Positions 53,776 through 62,263 of a stretch of DNA of 64,000 nt are shown piece after piece. Under the pieces are notes generated by a model. It saw only the letters and a program-made list of their open reading frames with translations. It had not been told where the DNA came from and ran no database searches. A program made the translations under genes and the position numbers. Position 1 is the stretch's first letter; each line of letters opens with the position of its first letter. Origin of the DNA: Vibrio sinaloensis DSM 21326 (GTDB lineage: Bacteria > Pseudomonadota > Gammaproteobacteria > Enterobacterales > Vibrionaceae); NCBI RefSeq assembly GCF_000189275.1, contig NZ_AEVT01000006.1, positions 1 to 64,000 of the forward strand, read 5' to 3'.

Positions 53776-54612
53776 TTACTGGCCAGTGGCGACTTGGTTT
53801 TGCCAATCTAAGGTAGAGAACCAATATTCGTAGCGTTCTTCTAACCAACCATCGTCTGTACGAGCTTGGATCCATTTATTGAAAAAGGCTTTTTTGTCAT
53901 CTTCGCCTAAACGAACCGCAAATGCCTCATTGCCTTTAGATAAGCGCTCAGAGAATGGAATAAATAGCTTATCTGCGTTTTTAACGGCTTCGTGTTCGGG
54001 TTTTGGGCTCGAAGCGATGACTGCGTGCGCATTGCCATTGAGTACTTCTTGAAATGCTTGCGCGTCGTCATCAAACTGGAGAATTTTGGCTTTCGGGAAA
54101 GTCTCTCGAGCGACTTGCACCGTAAAGGCACCACGGCGAGCAGCGATTTTTACTCGTCTCGAATCGAAATCGCTAAACTCAGAGAACCCCGCTGCCAACT
54201 CTTTATTGGCGGCGACTTGAACGCCAGAGTGGGAGTAAGGTGTTGAGAAAAGAACGCTCTTTGAACGTTCTGGTGTGACACTCATGCCACCGATAATGAC
54301 ATCAAACTTTTGTGCTAACAGAGCAGGGATAATGCCATCCCAAGCTGTGGGGACAAACTCGACTTTCCATCCGGAGTCAGCAGCTAGACGTTTGGCCACA
54401 TCAATTTCAAAGCCAATCAGCTCCCCTTGAGTATTACGCATTGCCCAAGGCACGAATGTTGACATGCCTACTCGTAGGGTTCCGCGCTCATTGATCTTGT
54501 CTAAATTAGGAGTCTCTTGAGCCATTGAAGGCAGCGCGACAGCCAAACCAAGGAATGCGGTAATGGCGCTTTTGAAACATTTGTTTTTGAAGTATCTTCC
54601 GATGTTTTTCAT
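53776..54612 (-). CDS. Amino acid ABC transporter substrate-binding protein
   Basis: 278 residues from the ATG behind AAAAGGAAAAAGT. Signal peptide MKNIGRYFKNKCFKSAITAFLGLAVALPSMA and a type-II periplasmic binding fold: RGTLRVGMSTFVPWAM, GFEIDVAKRLAADSGWKVEFVP, WDGIIPALLAQKFDVIIGGMSVTPERSKSVLFSTPY, and an RRGAFTV loop. The ligand is a polar amino acid by family, not further defined. Confidence 0.9.
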   Translation of the reverse strand: MKNIGRYFKNKCFKSAITAFLGLAVALPSMAQETPNLDKINERGTLRVGMSTFVPWAMRNTQGELIGFEIDVAKRLAADSGWKVEFVPTAWDGIIPALLAQKFDVIIGGMSVTPERSKSVLFSTPYSHSGVQVAANKELAAGFSEFSDFDSRRVKIAARRGAFTVQVARETFPKAKILQFDDDAQAFQEVLNGNAHAVIASSPKPEHEAVKNADKLFIPFSERLSKGNEAFAVRLGEDDKKAFFNKWIQARTDDGWLEERYEYWFSTLDWQNQVATGQ

Positions 54613-54623
54613 ACTTTTTCCTT

Positions 54624-55421
54624 TTATTGAGTTCGCCAACTTGCGCCAAGCCTATGCTCTAACAAGGCAGAAAGCGCAGATAAGGATAGGGTGACCAGCA
54701 GATAAATAGCGGCAACGGTAAACCAAATCTCAAAAGGCATTGCTGTTTCCGCTACGATGTTTCTTCCTTCCGTTGTCAGATCGAAAATCGCCATCACTGA
54801 CACGATGGAAGAGTTTTTGACCAGCGACACCACTTCATTGGTGAGCGGAGGTAAGGTACGTTGTATTAGCTGAGGAAGGATCACGTCGTAATAGGTGAAA
54901 AAGCGATTAAGCCCTAAAGACTTGGCTGCTTCAAATTGCCCTTTGTCGATGCTGTTTAAGCCACCACGGAAAATCTCAGCCGTATAGGCTCCCTGAAACA
55001 GTGATAACGCCAAGACTGCCGTTGAAAACCGGTCCAAGCCGATGACTGGACCAAACACAAAGTAAAGCAAGTAAATCTGCACAAGCAATGGCGTGTTCCG
55101 AATGAGTTCAATGTAGGTGTTGGCTATTGCTCTACCTATAATGGAATTTGATAGTTTAAGCAGTGCGGTAGTGAGACCGATCGCTAAGGTAAAAGCCAGA
55201 CTGATCACTGAGATCTTTATCGTGACAAACAGACCTTCAACTAGCTCTGCAGGCCACCATTCACCATCTTCATAAAAAGCGATGTAGTCAGGTACACGTT
55301 CCCATTGCCATTGGTAGCCCATGGTCTTGGCACCCGAGTCTAGTAGCCACCAAAGACCCACTCCAAGAATGGTGATTTGCAATAGAGCGGATAACGTTGG
55401 TTTAAGTATTTTCGCAATCAT
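54624..55421 (-). CDS. Polar amino acid ABC transporter permease (proximal)
   Basis: 265 residues from the ATG overlapping the ATPase stop (TAATG); a longer frame overlapping the ATPase gene is rejected. Segments NTYIELIRNTPLLVQIYLLYFVFG and EAAKSLGLNRFFTYYDVILPQLIQRTLPPLTNE mark the family. An extended N-terminal part resembles the other permease, so the two arose by duplication and form a heterodimer. Confidence 0.9.
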   Translation of the reverse strand: MIAKILKPTLSALLQITILGVGLWWLLDSGAKTMGYQWQWERVPDYIAFYEDGEWWPAELVEGLFVTIKISVISLAFTLAIGLTTALLKLSNSIIGRAIANTYIELIRNTPLLVQIYLLYFVFGPVIGLDRFSTAVLALSLFQGAYTAEIFRGGLNSIDKGQFEAAKSLGLNRFFTYYDVILPQLIQRTLPPLTNEVVSLVKNSSIVSVMAIFDLTTEGRNIVAETAMPFEIWFTVAAIYLLVTLSLSALSALLEHRLGASWRTQ

Positions 55422-56137
55422 TAATGACTCAGGATTTTCTCTAGAAATTGTTGAGTTCGCGGGTGCTGAGGGGCAGAGAAAATTTGCTCTGGGGTGGCCA
55501 TTTCCAATATCTCCCCACCATCCATAAAGATGACACGGTGAGCCACTTTGCGTGCAAACCCCATTTCGTGCGTGACACACATCATGGTGATGCCATCATT
55601 GGCAAGGTCGATCATAACGTCCAATACCTCTTGGATAGTTTCAGGATCGAGGGCCGAGGTTGGCTCATCAAAGAGTAGAATTTCTGGTTGCATACATAAA
55701 GAACGAGCGATCGCAACGCGCTGTTGTTGACCTCCTGACAGTTGAATCGGGTACTTGTTCGCTTGTTCTTCAATGTTTACTCGCTTTAGAAAGTGCATTG
55801 CCCGCTCTGTGGCTTCTTGCTTAGAAAGCTTCAAAGTGCGGATTGGTGCTAGGGTTAGGTTGTCTAATACGGTGAGATGAGGAAAAAGATTAAAGTGCTG
55901 AAAAACCATCCCAACTTTCCCCGCACTACTTGAGGAGAAGTCTTGCCCAAGCACTTTGATCTGGCCATCCGAGATGACTTCGAGCTGATTGACCGTTCGA
56001 ATCAGAGTGGACTTCCCTGAGCCCGAGGGCCCACATACGACAAGAATTTCGCCTTTGCTGACGGAAAGGTTGATGTTTTTTAGGGCTTGGAATTGACCAT
56101 ACCACTTACTGACGTTCGAAAATTCGATGGCGTTCAT
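55421..56137 (-). CDS. Polar amino acid ABC transporter ATPase
   Basis: 238 residues from MNAIEFSN (an ATG 14 codons upstream is unlikely). Walker A GPSGSGKST, Q-loop MVFQHFNLFPHLTV, signature LSGGQQQRVAIARSL, Walker B ILLFDEPTSALDPE and H-loop CVTHEMGFA are intact. Closest in kind to GlnQ/HisP. First gene of the four-gene importer. Confidence 0.95.
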   Translation of the reverse strand: MNAIEFSNVSKWYGQFQALKNINLSVSKGEILVVCGPSGSGKSTLIRTVNQLEVISDGQIKVLGQDFSSSSAGKVGMVFQHFNLFPHLTVLDNLTLAPIRTLKLSKQEATERAMHFLKRVNIEEQANKYPIQLSGGQQQRVAIARSLCMQPEILLFDEPTSALDPETIQEVLDVMIDLANDGITMMCVTHEMGFARKVAHRVIFMDGGEILEMATPEQIFSAPQHPRTQQFLEKILSH

Positions 56138-56254
56138 GCCGACACTACTTTGATTTTTATAATGTTCATACCATAGCAATATCAGGTAGATATTTCATCT
56201 TATGCATGCAATTTCTCATTGGTTTTTGTTGGTTTTGCAGGTACTCACTGAGGG

Positions 56255-56292
56255 TGTATTTATAAATTTACACTTCATGTAAAGTGTAAATT
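56255..56292. promoter_or_regulatory. TyrR-box-like sites before aroG
   Basis: TGTATT-N6-TTTACA (56255-56272) differs from the TyrR consensus TGTAAA-N6-TTTACA at two bases. A second inverted repeat follows, AATTTACACTT (56265-56275) with AAGTGTAAATT (56282-56292), overlapping the first. They lie about 155-190 bp before aroG. TyrR control of DAHP synthase is known in enteric bacteria. The rest of 56138-56444 shows no gene. Confidence 0.65.
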
Positions 56293-56444
56293 TGGCAAAA
56301 ATATTGCCTTTTAATAAAAATAGTGGTTGCAACCTTGGTTTTTGATAGATAAGTTACAGGGAACGGGAATAAAGAAGTTGAGCATTTATGCACCAGTTAG
56401 TTGGGGGCGGGCGCTCAAGCCAAGAAAAATAGGAAGACGTAGCA

Positions 56445-57500
56445 ATGTTCCAAACAGATGATGTTCGAATTAGCAAAGTAAAAGAATTATTACCACCAGT
56501 TGCAGTTTTAGAGAAGTTTCCTGCGACAGAAACGGCTTCCTCGACGACGTTTCGTTCGCGTGAAGCGATCTCTAACATTCTTAAAGGCGATGATGACCGC
56601 TTACTAGTGATTGTGGGTCCATGTTCTATCCATGATCCAGAAGCAGCGATTGAGTATGGCAAGCGTCTAAAAGTATTGCGTGATGAGCTAGGCGATCGTC
56701 TAGAAGTCGTAATGCGTGTTTACTTTGAAAAACCTCGCACCACAGTAGGTTGGAAAGGTCTCATCAATGACCCTTACCTAAATGATACGTTCAAGATCAA
56801 TGATGGTCTGCGTATGGGGCGTAAACTTCTGCTTGATTTGACTGACATGGGTTTACCAACGGCAAGTGAGTTCTTAGATATGATCACGCCGCAGTACGTA
56901 GCAGATTTAATCAGCTGGGGCGCTATCGGTGCTCGCACAACAGAATCTCAAGTCCACCGTGAGCTTGCATCTGGTATTTCTTGTCCAGTAGGTTTTAAAA
57001 ACGGTACCGACGGTAACATCAAGATTGCTTCAGATGCGATTCGCAGTGCGAGTGCATCTCACCACTTCCTTTCGGTAACGAAGTACGGCCATTCAGCTAT
57101 CGTTGAAACAGCAGGTAACCCTGATTGCCACATCATCTTACGTGGTGGTAAAGAGCCTAACTACAGTGCTGATCACGTGGGTACTATCAAGTCAGAGCTC
57201 GAAGCATCAGGTCTACCACAAAAGGTAATGATCGACTTCAGCCATGCGAACAGCTCTAAGCAATACCAACGTCAAATGGTTGTTTCTGACGATGTTGCGG
57301 GTCAAATCTCTGCGGGTGAGGACGCGATTTTCGGTGTGATGATTGAGTCTCACTTGGTGGAAGGTCGCCAAGATTTAGTTGACGGTGTGGCGCCAACTTA
57401 TGGTCAGTCAATCACTGATGCCTGTATTGGTTGGGCAGATACTGAAAAAGTTCTACGTCAGTTAGCCGATGCTGTCGAAACGCGTCGAGCGAACAAATAG
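56445..57500 (+). CDS. aroG: 3-deoxy-7-phosphoheptulonate (DAHP) synthase, AroG type
   Basis: 351 residues, type I-alpha length. Key stretches: VIVGPCSIHD, VMRVYFEKPRTTVGWKGLINDP, WGAIGARTTESQVHRELASG, GFKNGTDG and MIDFSHANSSK. It joins PEP and erythrose 4-phosphate, first step of the shikimate pathway. The sequence looks like the Phe-sensitive AroG form, but the isoform is not certain. Terminator follows. Confidence 0.94.
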   Translation: MFQTDDVRISKVKELLPPVAVLEKFPATETASSTTFRSREAISNILKGDDDRLLVIVGPCSIHDPEAAIEYGKRLKVLRDELGDRLEVVMRVYFEKPRTTVGWKGLINDPYLNDTFKINDGLRMGRKLLLDLTDMGLPTASEFLDMITPQYVADLISWGAIGARTTESQVHRELASGISCPVGFKNGTDGNIKIASDAIRSASASHHFLSVTKYGHSAIVETAGNPDCHIILRGGKEPNYSADHVGTIKSELEASGLPQKVMIDFSHANSSKQYQRQMVVSDDVAGQISAGEDAIFGVMIESHLVEGRQDLVDGVAPTYGQSITDACIGWADTEKVLRQLADAVETRRANK

Positions 57501-57516
57501 CAATACAGTCCGTATG

Positions 57517-57541
57517 AAAAGCTCCTTCGGGAGCTTTTTTT
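57517..57541 (+). terminator. Terminator of aroG
   Basis: AAAAGCTCC TTCG GGAGCTTTTTTT: tetraloop stem with T7. Confidence 0.95.
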
Positions 57542-57607
57542 ATTTGAGGCTATGTGTTCTGCAGGGCTATAATCTTGGTGAATGTCATTAACCAAAACCC
57601 ATACCCC

Positions 57608-57925
57608 ATGACCAGACTTACAACTTCGTTGATCTTGTTCCTAACCACGTTTGCGGGAGTGCCATCGGCATTGGCTCAGGAAAGTTCGTTGTTTTTATTT
57701 GCTCTTCCTGAACAGAGAAGTGAAAATTTGCACCAGACGATGCAAGAGTACGATCTGGAAAGTGAACGACAAACATCGTTTCTTGATGGAGTTGAATACC
57801 AGCCTGCATGTGAAGTGAAGTGTGGGGTGCGTAATACCAGCCTGTTTTTACTGCACATGGTCGCCGAGGCGAAGGTAGATCAAGAGTATCGAACCAGTTT
57901 GATATTGCCTAACTATGAACCATAA
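57608..57925 (+). CDS. Small periplasmic protein of unknown function
   Basis: 105 residues from the ATG giving a signal peptide (MTRLTTSLILFLTTFAGVPSALA); an upstream ATG at 57554 overlaps no ribosome site and is less likely, but the chosen start also lacks one. The mature part is acidic with one C-xxx-C pair (ACEVKCGV). I do not recognise a family. Placed between aroG and the amylase gene. Confidence 0.6.
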   Translation: MTRLTTSLILFLTTFAGVPSALAQESSLFLFALPEQRSENLHQTMQEYDLESERQTSFLDGVEYQPACEVKCGVRNTSLFLLHMVAEAKVDQEYRTSLILPNYEP

Positions 57926-57951
57926 AAAACGAGCTCAATATGAGCTCGTTT
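57924..57951. terminator. Bidirectional terminator
   Basis: AAACGAGCTCA/TGAGCTCGTTT with A and T tracts on the two sides, between convergent genes. Confidence 0.88.
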
Positions 57952-57961
57952 CTGTTTGTGG

Positions 57962-60019
57962 TTATTTCCCTAAAAAACCCACCACGACTTTGTCATTACC
58001 TAAGGTACGACTGAACACGTAGCCACTGTTATCACTCAGCTGCTGGTGAACGCCCGCACCAATTGCAGGGTGCTGCTGTCTAAATTGCCCCAGTGTTTGC
58101 CAGTGTTGCAACAGCGCTTGTCGCTGCTTGTCTAGTTTCCAAATCATATCTGAGCGAGTGCCTTGGTGGAAATCATCGGCGTAAGGCCCCAACTCACGGG
58201 CGACTTCGTCACCATAGTAAACTTGAATCGCCCCCGGGCTGAGCAGCAGGGCGCTCGCCGCATCACGCTGCATTTCAAACGATTTGAAGCGATCGAAGAA
58301 CAGTTCAGTATCGTGAGATGACATGTAGCTAACGGGTGTGAAGTCAGGTGTCTCTAACATCGCGCTAGAGTAGTTTTGATAAGTGTCTTGCATTTCGCTC
58401 AAACAGGCAGCGCCTTTATCGAGTTTTTTCTGCATATCAAAGTTGATCAGTGCATCAAACCCATCATCGACATAAGGTGAACGATAAGCTGAATGTCCCC
58501 AGACTTCACCCATCATCCAGAAAGGCTGGCCTTGTTTATTGTTGGCAGCTCGCCACTGCTCTAAGCTATCTGAAGCGGACTCTTTTAGTCGTTTCCATAC
58601 ATTCCCTTCCACGTGTTTAACGGTGTCCACTCTGAAGCCATCAATACCAAACCGTTTCACCCAATCGGATTGCCACTCAATCAAATAATCCGATACTGTG
58701 TAGCTATCTTTTGCAACCACACGTGTTCCTGGGTTATCCAATAGCCACTGGGGTGGACGAACGTGCTTGTCGGATTCGGTTAGAAAGTCAGGTAAACCTG
58801 CTAATGCCATGGTGATATCGCTTGAACCTGGCTGCAGATAACCAGGCAGACCCGTTCGAACCCAGTCAGGTCCCCACCAGTTGACCCACTCTTCGCTTTG
58901 GTAGTCGATAGCCTGATGATAGCTGTGCCATGTTTCTCCTTGTTTCGGAGCCCAAGTCGCCCATTTAGCGGGCAGTTTATTGGCGTCTACCACATCAATG
59001 TTATCAAATTGAAGGTCTGCCAGAGTGGAGTATCCGGAATGATTGATGACGGCATCTAAGAAGATCTTAATACCTCGTTTATGTGCCTCTTCGATCAAGC
59101 GTTTGAGATCTTCATCAGAGCCAAAGTTTTGGTCGATCTTGGTAAAGTCTCGCGTCCAATAGCCGTGGTAAGCATAAAATGGGAAGCTGCCTTTCTCGCC
59201 CCCACCAACAAAGCCGTGTACTTGTTCGACAATGGGTGATAGCCATATGACGTCTGTACCTAGGCTTTTAATGTAATCAAGCTTGGCGATGACACCTTTT
59301 AGATCACCACCATGGAAAGTACCAACTTCTTGCTTACCATCCTTTTGACGGCCATAGCTTTGATCATTGGTACTATCGCCATTTTTAAAGCGGTCAACCA
59401 TTACAAAGTAGATATTGGCGTTGTGGTAATTGAATGCTTGTTGAGTCGCTTTAGACTCGACAGGAGCGAGCAGCACTAAACCGCCGCTTTTTTCTGAGCT
59501 CTCTATAGTGACCTTACCCTCTTTTACCGTAACGATTTGGTCAGAGAAGGCCTCATGCAATTGAGTGCCATCAGGATAAGTAGAGGCTAAGTTAAGGGTT
59601 TTAGGGCCTGCGCTATGTACTTCACACTGCACTTTGGGGATAGGGCGTTTAAATTCTGTTTTGGTGCTTTTTTTCGCCTCTCGAGCGATGGAAAGAGTTT
59701 GGTTGTTAGGATCAAAGGTGAATGAGTAATCCCCAGCAAAGCGCACTTTCAAATCGAGTAAAGTGTCGCTGTCGCAGTTAAGTTGTAATGGTTTTCTAAA
59801 CTTTACCTTCTGCGTTTCTGGGGCGGAACAATCTCCAGCGACATCACTAATTTTGAGCTGATAGGTCTGTTTTGTTAAAGGCAGTATCACGGGGCTTGAG
59901 CCATCGAGTGGAAAATCTCGACTCGTAGTTGTCGTTGATACTGAAAGAGTAGGTTGCGCTAGCGCTGAGGAGCTTGCGGCGATTAAGCCTAAAGCGGTCA
60001 GGAGTGTTGAATGTTTCAC
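57962..60019 (-). CDS. malS: Periplasmic alpha-amylase, MalS-like
   Basis: 685 residues. Signal peptide MKHSTLLTALGLIAASSSALA, an N-terminal beta-rich region with cysteines, then the GH13 barrel: YFVMVDRFKNGD, DAVINHSG, GFRVDTVKH (nucleophile Asp), MMGEVWGH (acid/base Glu) and SSHDTE. Length and layout fit E. coli MalS (676), which cuts maltodextrins in the periplasm. Far from the pullulanase locus but in the same metabolic role. Single gene. Confidence 0.9.
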   Translation of the reverse strand: MKHSTLLTALGLIAASSSALAQPTLSVSTTTTSRDFPLDGSSPVILPLTKQTYQLKISDVAGDCSAPETQKVKFRKPLQLNCDSDTLLDLKVRFAGDYSFTFDPNNQTLSIAREAKKSTKTEFKRPIPKVQCEVHSAGPKTLNLASTYPDGTQLHEAFSDQIVTVKEGKVTIESSEKSGGLVLLAPVESKATQQAFNYHNANIYFVMVDRFKNGDSTNDQSYGRQKDGKQEVGTFHGGDLKGVIAKLDYIKSLGTDVIWLSPIVEQVHGFVGGGEKGSFPFYAYHGYWTRDFTKIDQNFGSDEDLKRLIEEAHKRGIKIFLDAVINHSGYSTLADLQFDNIDVVDANKLPAKWATWAPKQGETWHSYHQAIDYQSEEWVNWWGPDWVRTGLPGYLQPGSSDITMALAGLPDFLTESDKHVRPPQWLLDNPGTRVVAKDSYTVSDYLIEWQSDWVKRFGIDGFRVDTVKHVEGNVWKRLKESASDSLEQWRAANNKQGQPFWMMGEVWGHSAYRSPYVDDGFDALINFDMQKKLDKGAACLSEMQDTYQNYSSAMLETPDFTPVSYMSSHDTELFFDRFKSFEMQRDAASALLLSPGAIQVYYGDEVARELGPYADDFHQGTRSDMIWKLDKQRQALLQHWQTLGQFRQQHPAIGAGVHQQLSDNSGYVFSRTLGNDKVVVGFLGK

Positions 60020-60199
60020 GGCTCATCCTTGGTTATTATGATATTTTTTCGATCATAATTTGAACAAGCAAGCTTGACATCATTCCTCCCATCTACGCCC
60101 TAAATATTGAACTTCATCACTTTTTAATCGCTCTGTTTTGCCAATGAAATAAAGCTAAGCCGATCACGAATATATCGAATAAAGTTTTGTATGTAATTA

Positions 60200-60304
60200 A
60201 TGGTATGATATTTTGTATATCGTAATGGTTCTTAGCATAACGGACTATGCAATTCAGTTTTTGGTCAATGATGACATTTCGGGCATGATAGCCCGATTTT
60301 TTTT
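60200..60304 (+). ncRNA. Candidate small RNA ending at an orphan terminator
   Basis: No gene on the plus strand lies upstream, yet 60279-60304 is a plus-strand intrinsic terminator. The region 60020-60311 has no coding gene. TATGAT near 60202 could be a -10 box. The 5' end is unknown, so the start given is only indicative. It could also end an antisense transcript of malS. Confidence 0.3.
60279..60304 (+). terminator. Orphan plus-strand terminator
   Basis: TCGGGC/GCCCGA stem, loop ATGATA, T8 tail. Read on the minus strand there is no T tract, so it does not serve the minus-strand EAL gene next to it. Confidence 0.8.
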
Positions 60305-60311
60305 CTATTTT

Positions 60312-61919
60312 CTAGCTTTTCCAGCGAGGAATTGGTAGAGACATCACGATCGCTTCGTCGGCTATTTTGTAATACAAAGCGAGATGTTCTGGGGTTATTG
60401 GTCTTGCGTAATAGAACCCTTGGATATAGCTGACACCGAGCTTCTCAAGCTGATCTATTTGGTAATTGGTTTCTACCCCTTCTGCGATAACTCTCATTCC
60501 TAAATCCGTTGCAAGTTGGATCATAGATTTAAGTACAGGCGTTATATTTGAATCAGAATGAAGGCTCTTAATGAAGACTTGGTCGATTTTAACCACGTCA
60601 AAATTCATCAGTCGGATTAAGTTAAGGCCAGAATACCCCGTCCCAAAGTCATCAATTGCTATCTCAAAGCCCAAGGTTTGTATTTGTTTAAGGTGGTTAA
60701 GCGCTATTTCCAACTGCTCAGCATTGAGGTCGACGTTCTCAGTGAGTTCTAGGAGGATACTTTTTGTGTAATCTGGGTACTTTTGGGCGTAGCCCTCTAA
60801 GTAGTTAACAAAGTCAGGGTCGATAATCTGATAACGGCTTATGTTGATGCTAATGTAACTGGTTCGGTAGTATTCTGGGTTGTTTTTAAAAAAATAAGTG
60901 ACTTGTCTAAACGCGTATTGAGTGACTTGGTTGATCACCCCTAACTTTTCTGCCAGTGGAATAAATTGTTCGGGTGATATTTGCCCTTTAGTGGGATGAT
61001 TCCAGCGGACCAGAGCTTCACTGCCAACCACCTTACGGGATTGGATATCGACAATTGGTTGCAAATAAAGCTCAATTTGTTCGCGCTGAATAGCATTGAC
61101 TAGCGCGTATTCAACGGAGCGTTTTGCAAGCGTCTGGTAGCGGATAATTAGATAAACCAAAGAGAGCATAAGTGCGATCAGCGTGGTCTCGCCGACGTGG
61201 CCCAAATAGTGAGTCTGATATGCTTCGTTGGTTAAATAGATGGTGATTGAAAACGGATAGAGATGTGAGGAGAAGCTATACAGATTCTTCTTTTCTACTT
61301 CTTGATTGTTGTGACTTTGAATGACTTTATGCAGCACTTGAATTTGATATCCGTATCTACGGTGTTCAAATAGCGGTGAAACGAGCTCTAAAAATTGCTG
61401 AGGATGAAGTAATGCATTGACGCCGCGACGAGTATCGCTGGAAGAGTAGATGAAAATCGTCTTTAACTGGCTTTTTGATTTTGCTAATGAAATTGTGACA
61501 TGTTTAGGCGATGCTTCAATTCTTTGCAGCGTCGAGTTAAACAATCGGATTTGTGCACGCCCCTCATTGCTGGTGCAATAGACAACCCCATCTTTGTATA
61601 AGCCAATCTCTTTAATCATTCGAGAATTGAACACTTTCGCTCTTAAATCCAATTTATCCTGTCGGCTACAGTCCTCTCCAACACTCAATTTTAATTGCTG
61701 TAAGTCTTCTGCTACGAGGTCGATATATTGCTCTAATTTAGCGATTGACTGCTTACCATCATCAATAACATGTTGGCGTAGAAGCTGATGGTTGATCGCT
61801 GCAGCTAATAAGAAAACAGAGGCGAATATGACAGTAATGGGGACGATAACAGGAAAATGATGACAAACCGTATCAACCCATTTTGGAATGTTTAGAAGTG
61901 GTCGTTTCATATCTCGCAT
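60312..61919 (-). CDS. CSS-motif EAL-domain c-di-GMP phosphodiesterase
   Basis: 535 residues. Two membrane helices (about 24-44 and 243-260) enclose a periplasmic CSS domain with Cys84 and Cys115 (VYCTSN). The EAL domain from about 275 is intact: EALVRW at 301, NIS, LELTEN, DDFGTGYSG, VKIDQVF, AEGVETN. It breaks c-di-GMP to pGpG. In known CSS-PDEs an open cysteine pair activates the enzyme, so it senses periplasmic thiol redox. Divergent from a large adhesin gene, 344 bp apart. Confidence 0.93.
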   Translation of the reverse strand: MRDMKRPLLNIPKWVDTVCHHFPVIVPITVIFASVFLLAAAINHQLLRQHVIDDGKQSIAKLEQYIDLVAEDLQQLKLSVGEDCSRQDKLDLRAKVFNSRMIKEIGLYKDGVVYCTSNEGRAQIRLFNSTLQRIEASPKHVTISLAKSKSQLKTIFIYSSSDTRRGVNALLHPQQFLELVSPLFEHRRYGYQIQVLHKVIQSHNNQEVEKKNLYSFSSHLYPFSITIYLTNEAYQTHYLGHVGETTLIALMLSLVYLIIRYQTLAKRSVEYALVNAIQREQIELYLQPIVDIQSRKVVGSEALVRWNHPTKGQISPEQFIPLAEKLGVINQVTQYAFRQVTYFFKNNPEYYRTSYISINISRYQIIDPDFVNYLEGYAQKYPDYTKSILLELTENVDLNAEQLEIALNHLKQIQTLGFEIAIDDFGTGYSGLNLIRLMNFDVVKIDQVFIKSLHSDSNITPVLKSMIQLATDLGMRVIAEGVETNYQIDQLEKLGVSYIQGFYYARPITPEHLALYYKIADEAIVMSLPIPRWKS

Positions 61920-62263
61920 GCTTTCTTTTTAACGTTGTCTGCTAAATAGCGGTTGTTTGAAAAGATGCGATAAAAACGAGCATGTTACCAATGCAAATAG
62001 TGTCATTCAGCGCTTTTGTATTCTAAATTCTCATTTTTGAAACGACGTTGTAGGTTTGAGATTTTTATCAATATCTCAATGGTTTAGCAAAAGGCGTGTT
62101 TTTTAGTAAGCTTCTATAATTAATAAATAAGAAATTAAATGTGGCAGAAAGCCCGCCAAATTCGCATTTAATTATAAATTTGGTACCTTTAGCACTAACT
62201 ATCGAAAAAATAATAATTAATAGTGACTCGTATTAGTCTTTGCCGCGAGTAAAAGGAGAAGTT
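61920..62263. other. AT-rich divergent promoter region, no gene
   Basis: 344 bp between the EAL gene and the adhesin. It is rich in A and T, with repeats like AATTAATAAATAAGAAATTAAAT near 62120 and AATAATAATTAATAG near 62208, so an H-NS or c-di-GMP-responsive activator site is likely. No named motif could be identified. Confidence 0.4.

Noticed and set aside
62180-62200. Sigma-54 promoter before the adhesin (TGGTACCTTTAGCA)
   Set aside because: Spacing between GG and GC is 8 rather than 10 bases, so it does not fit the RpoN consensus.
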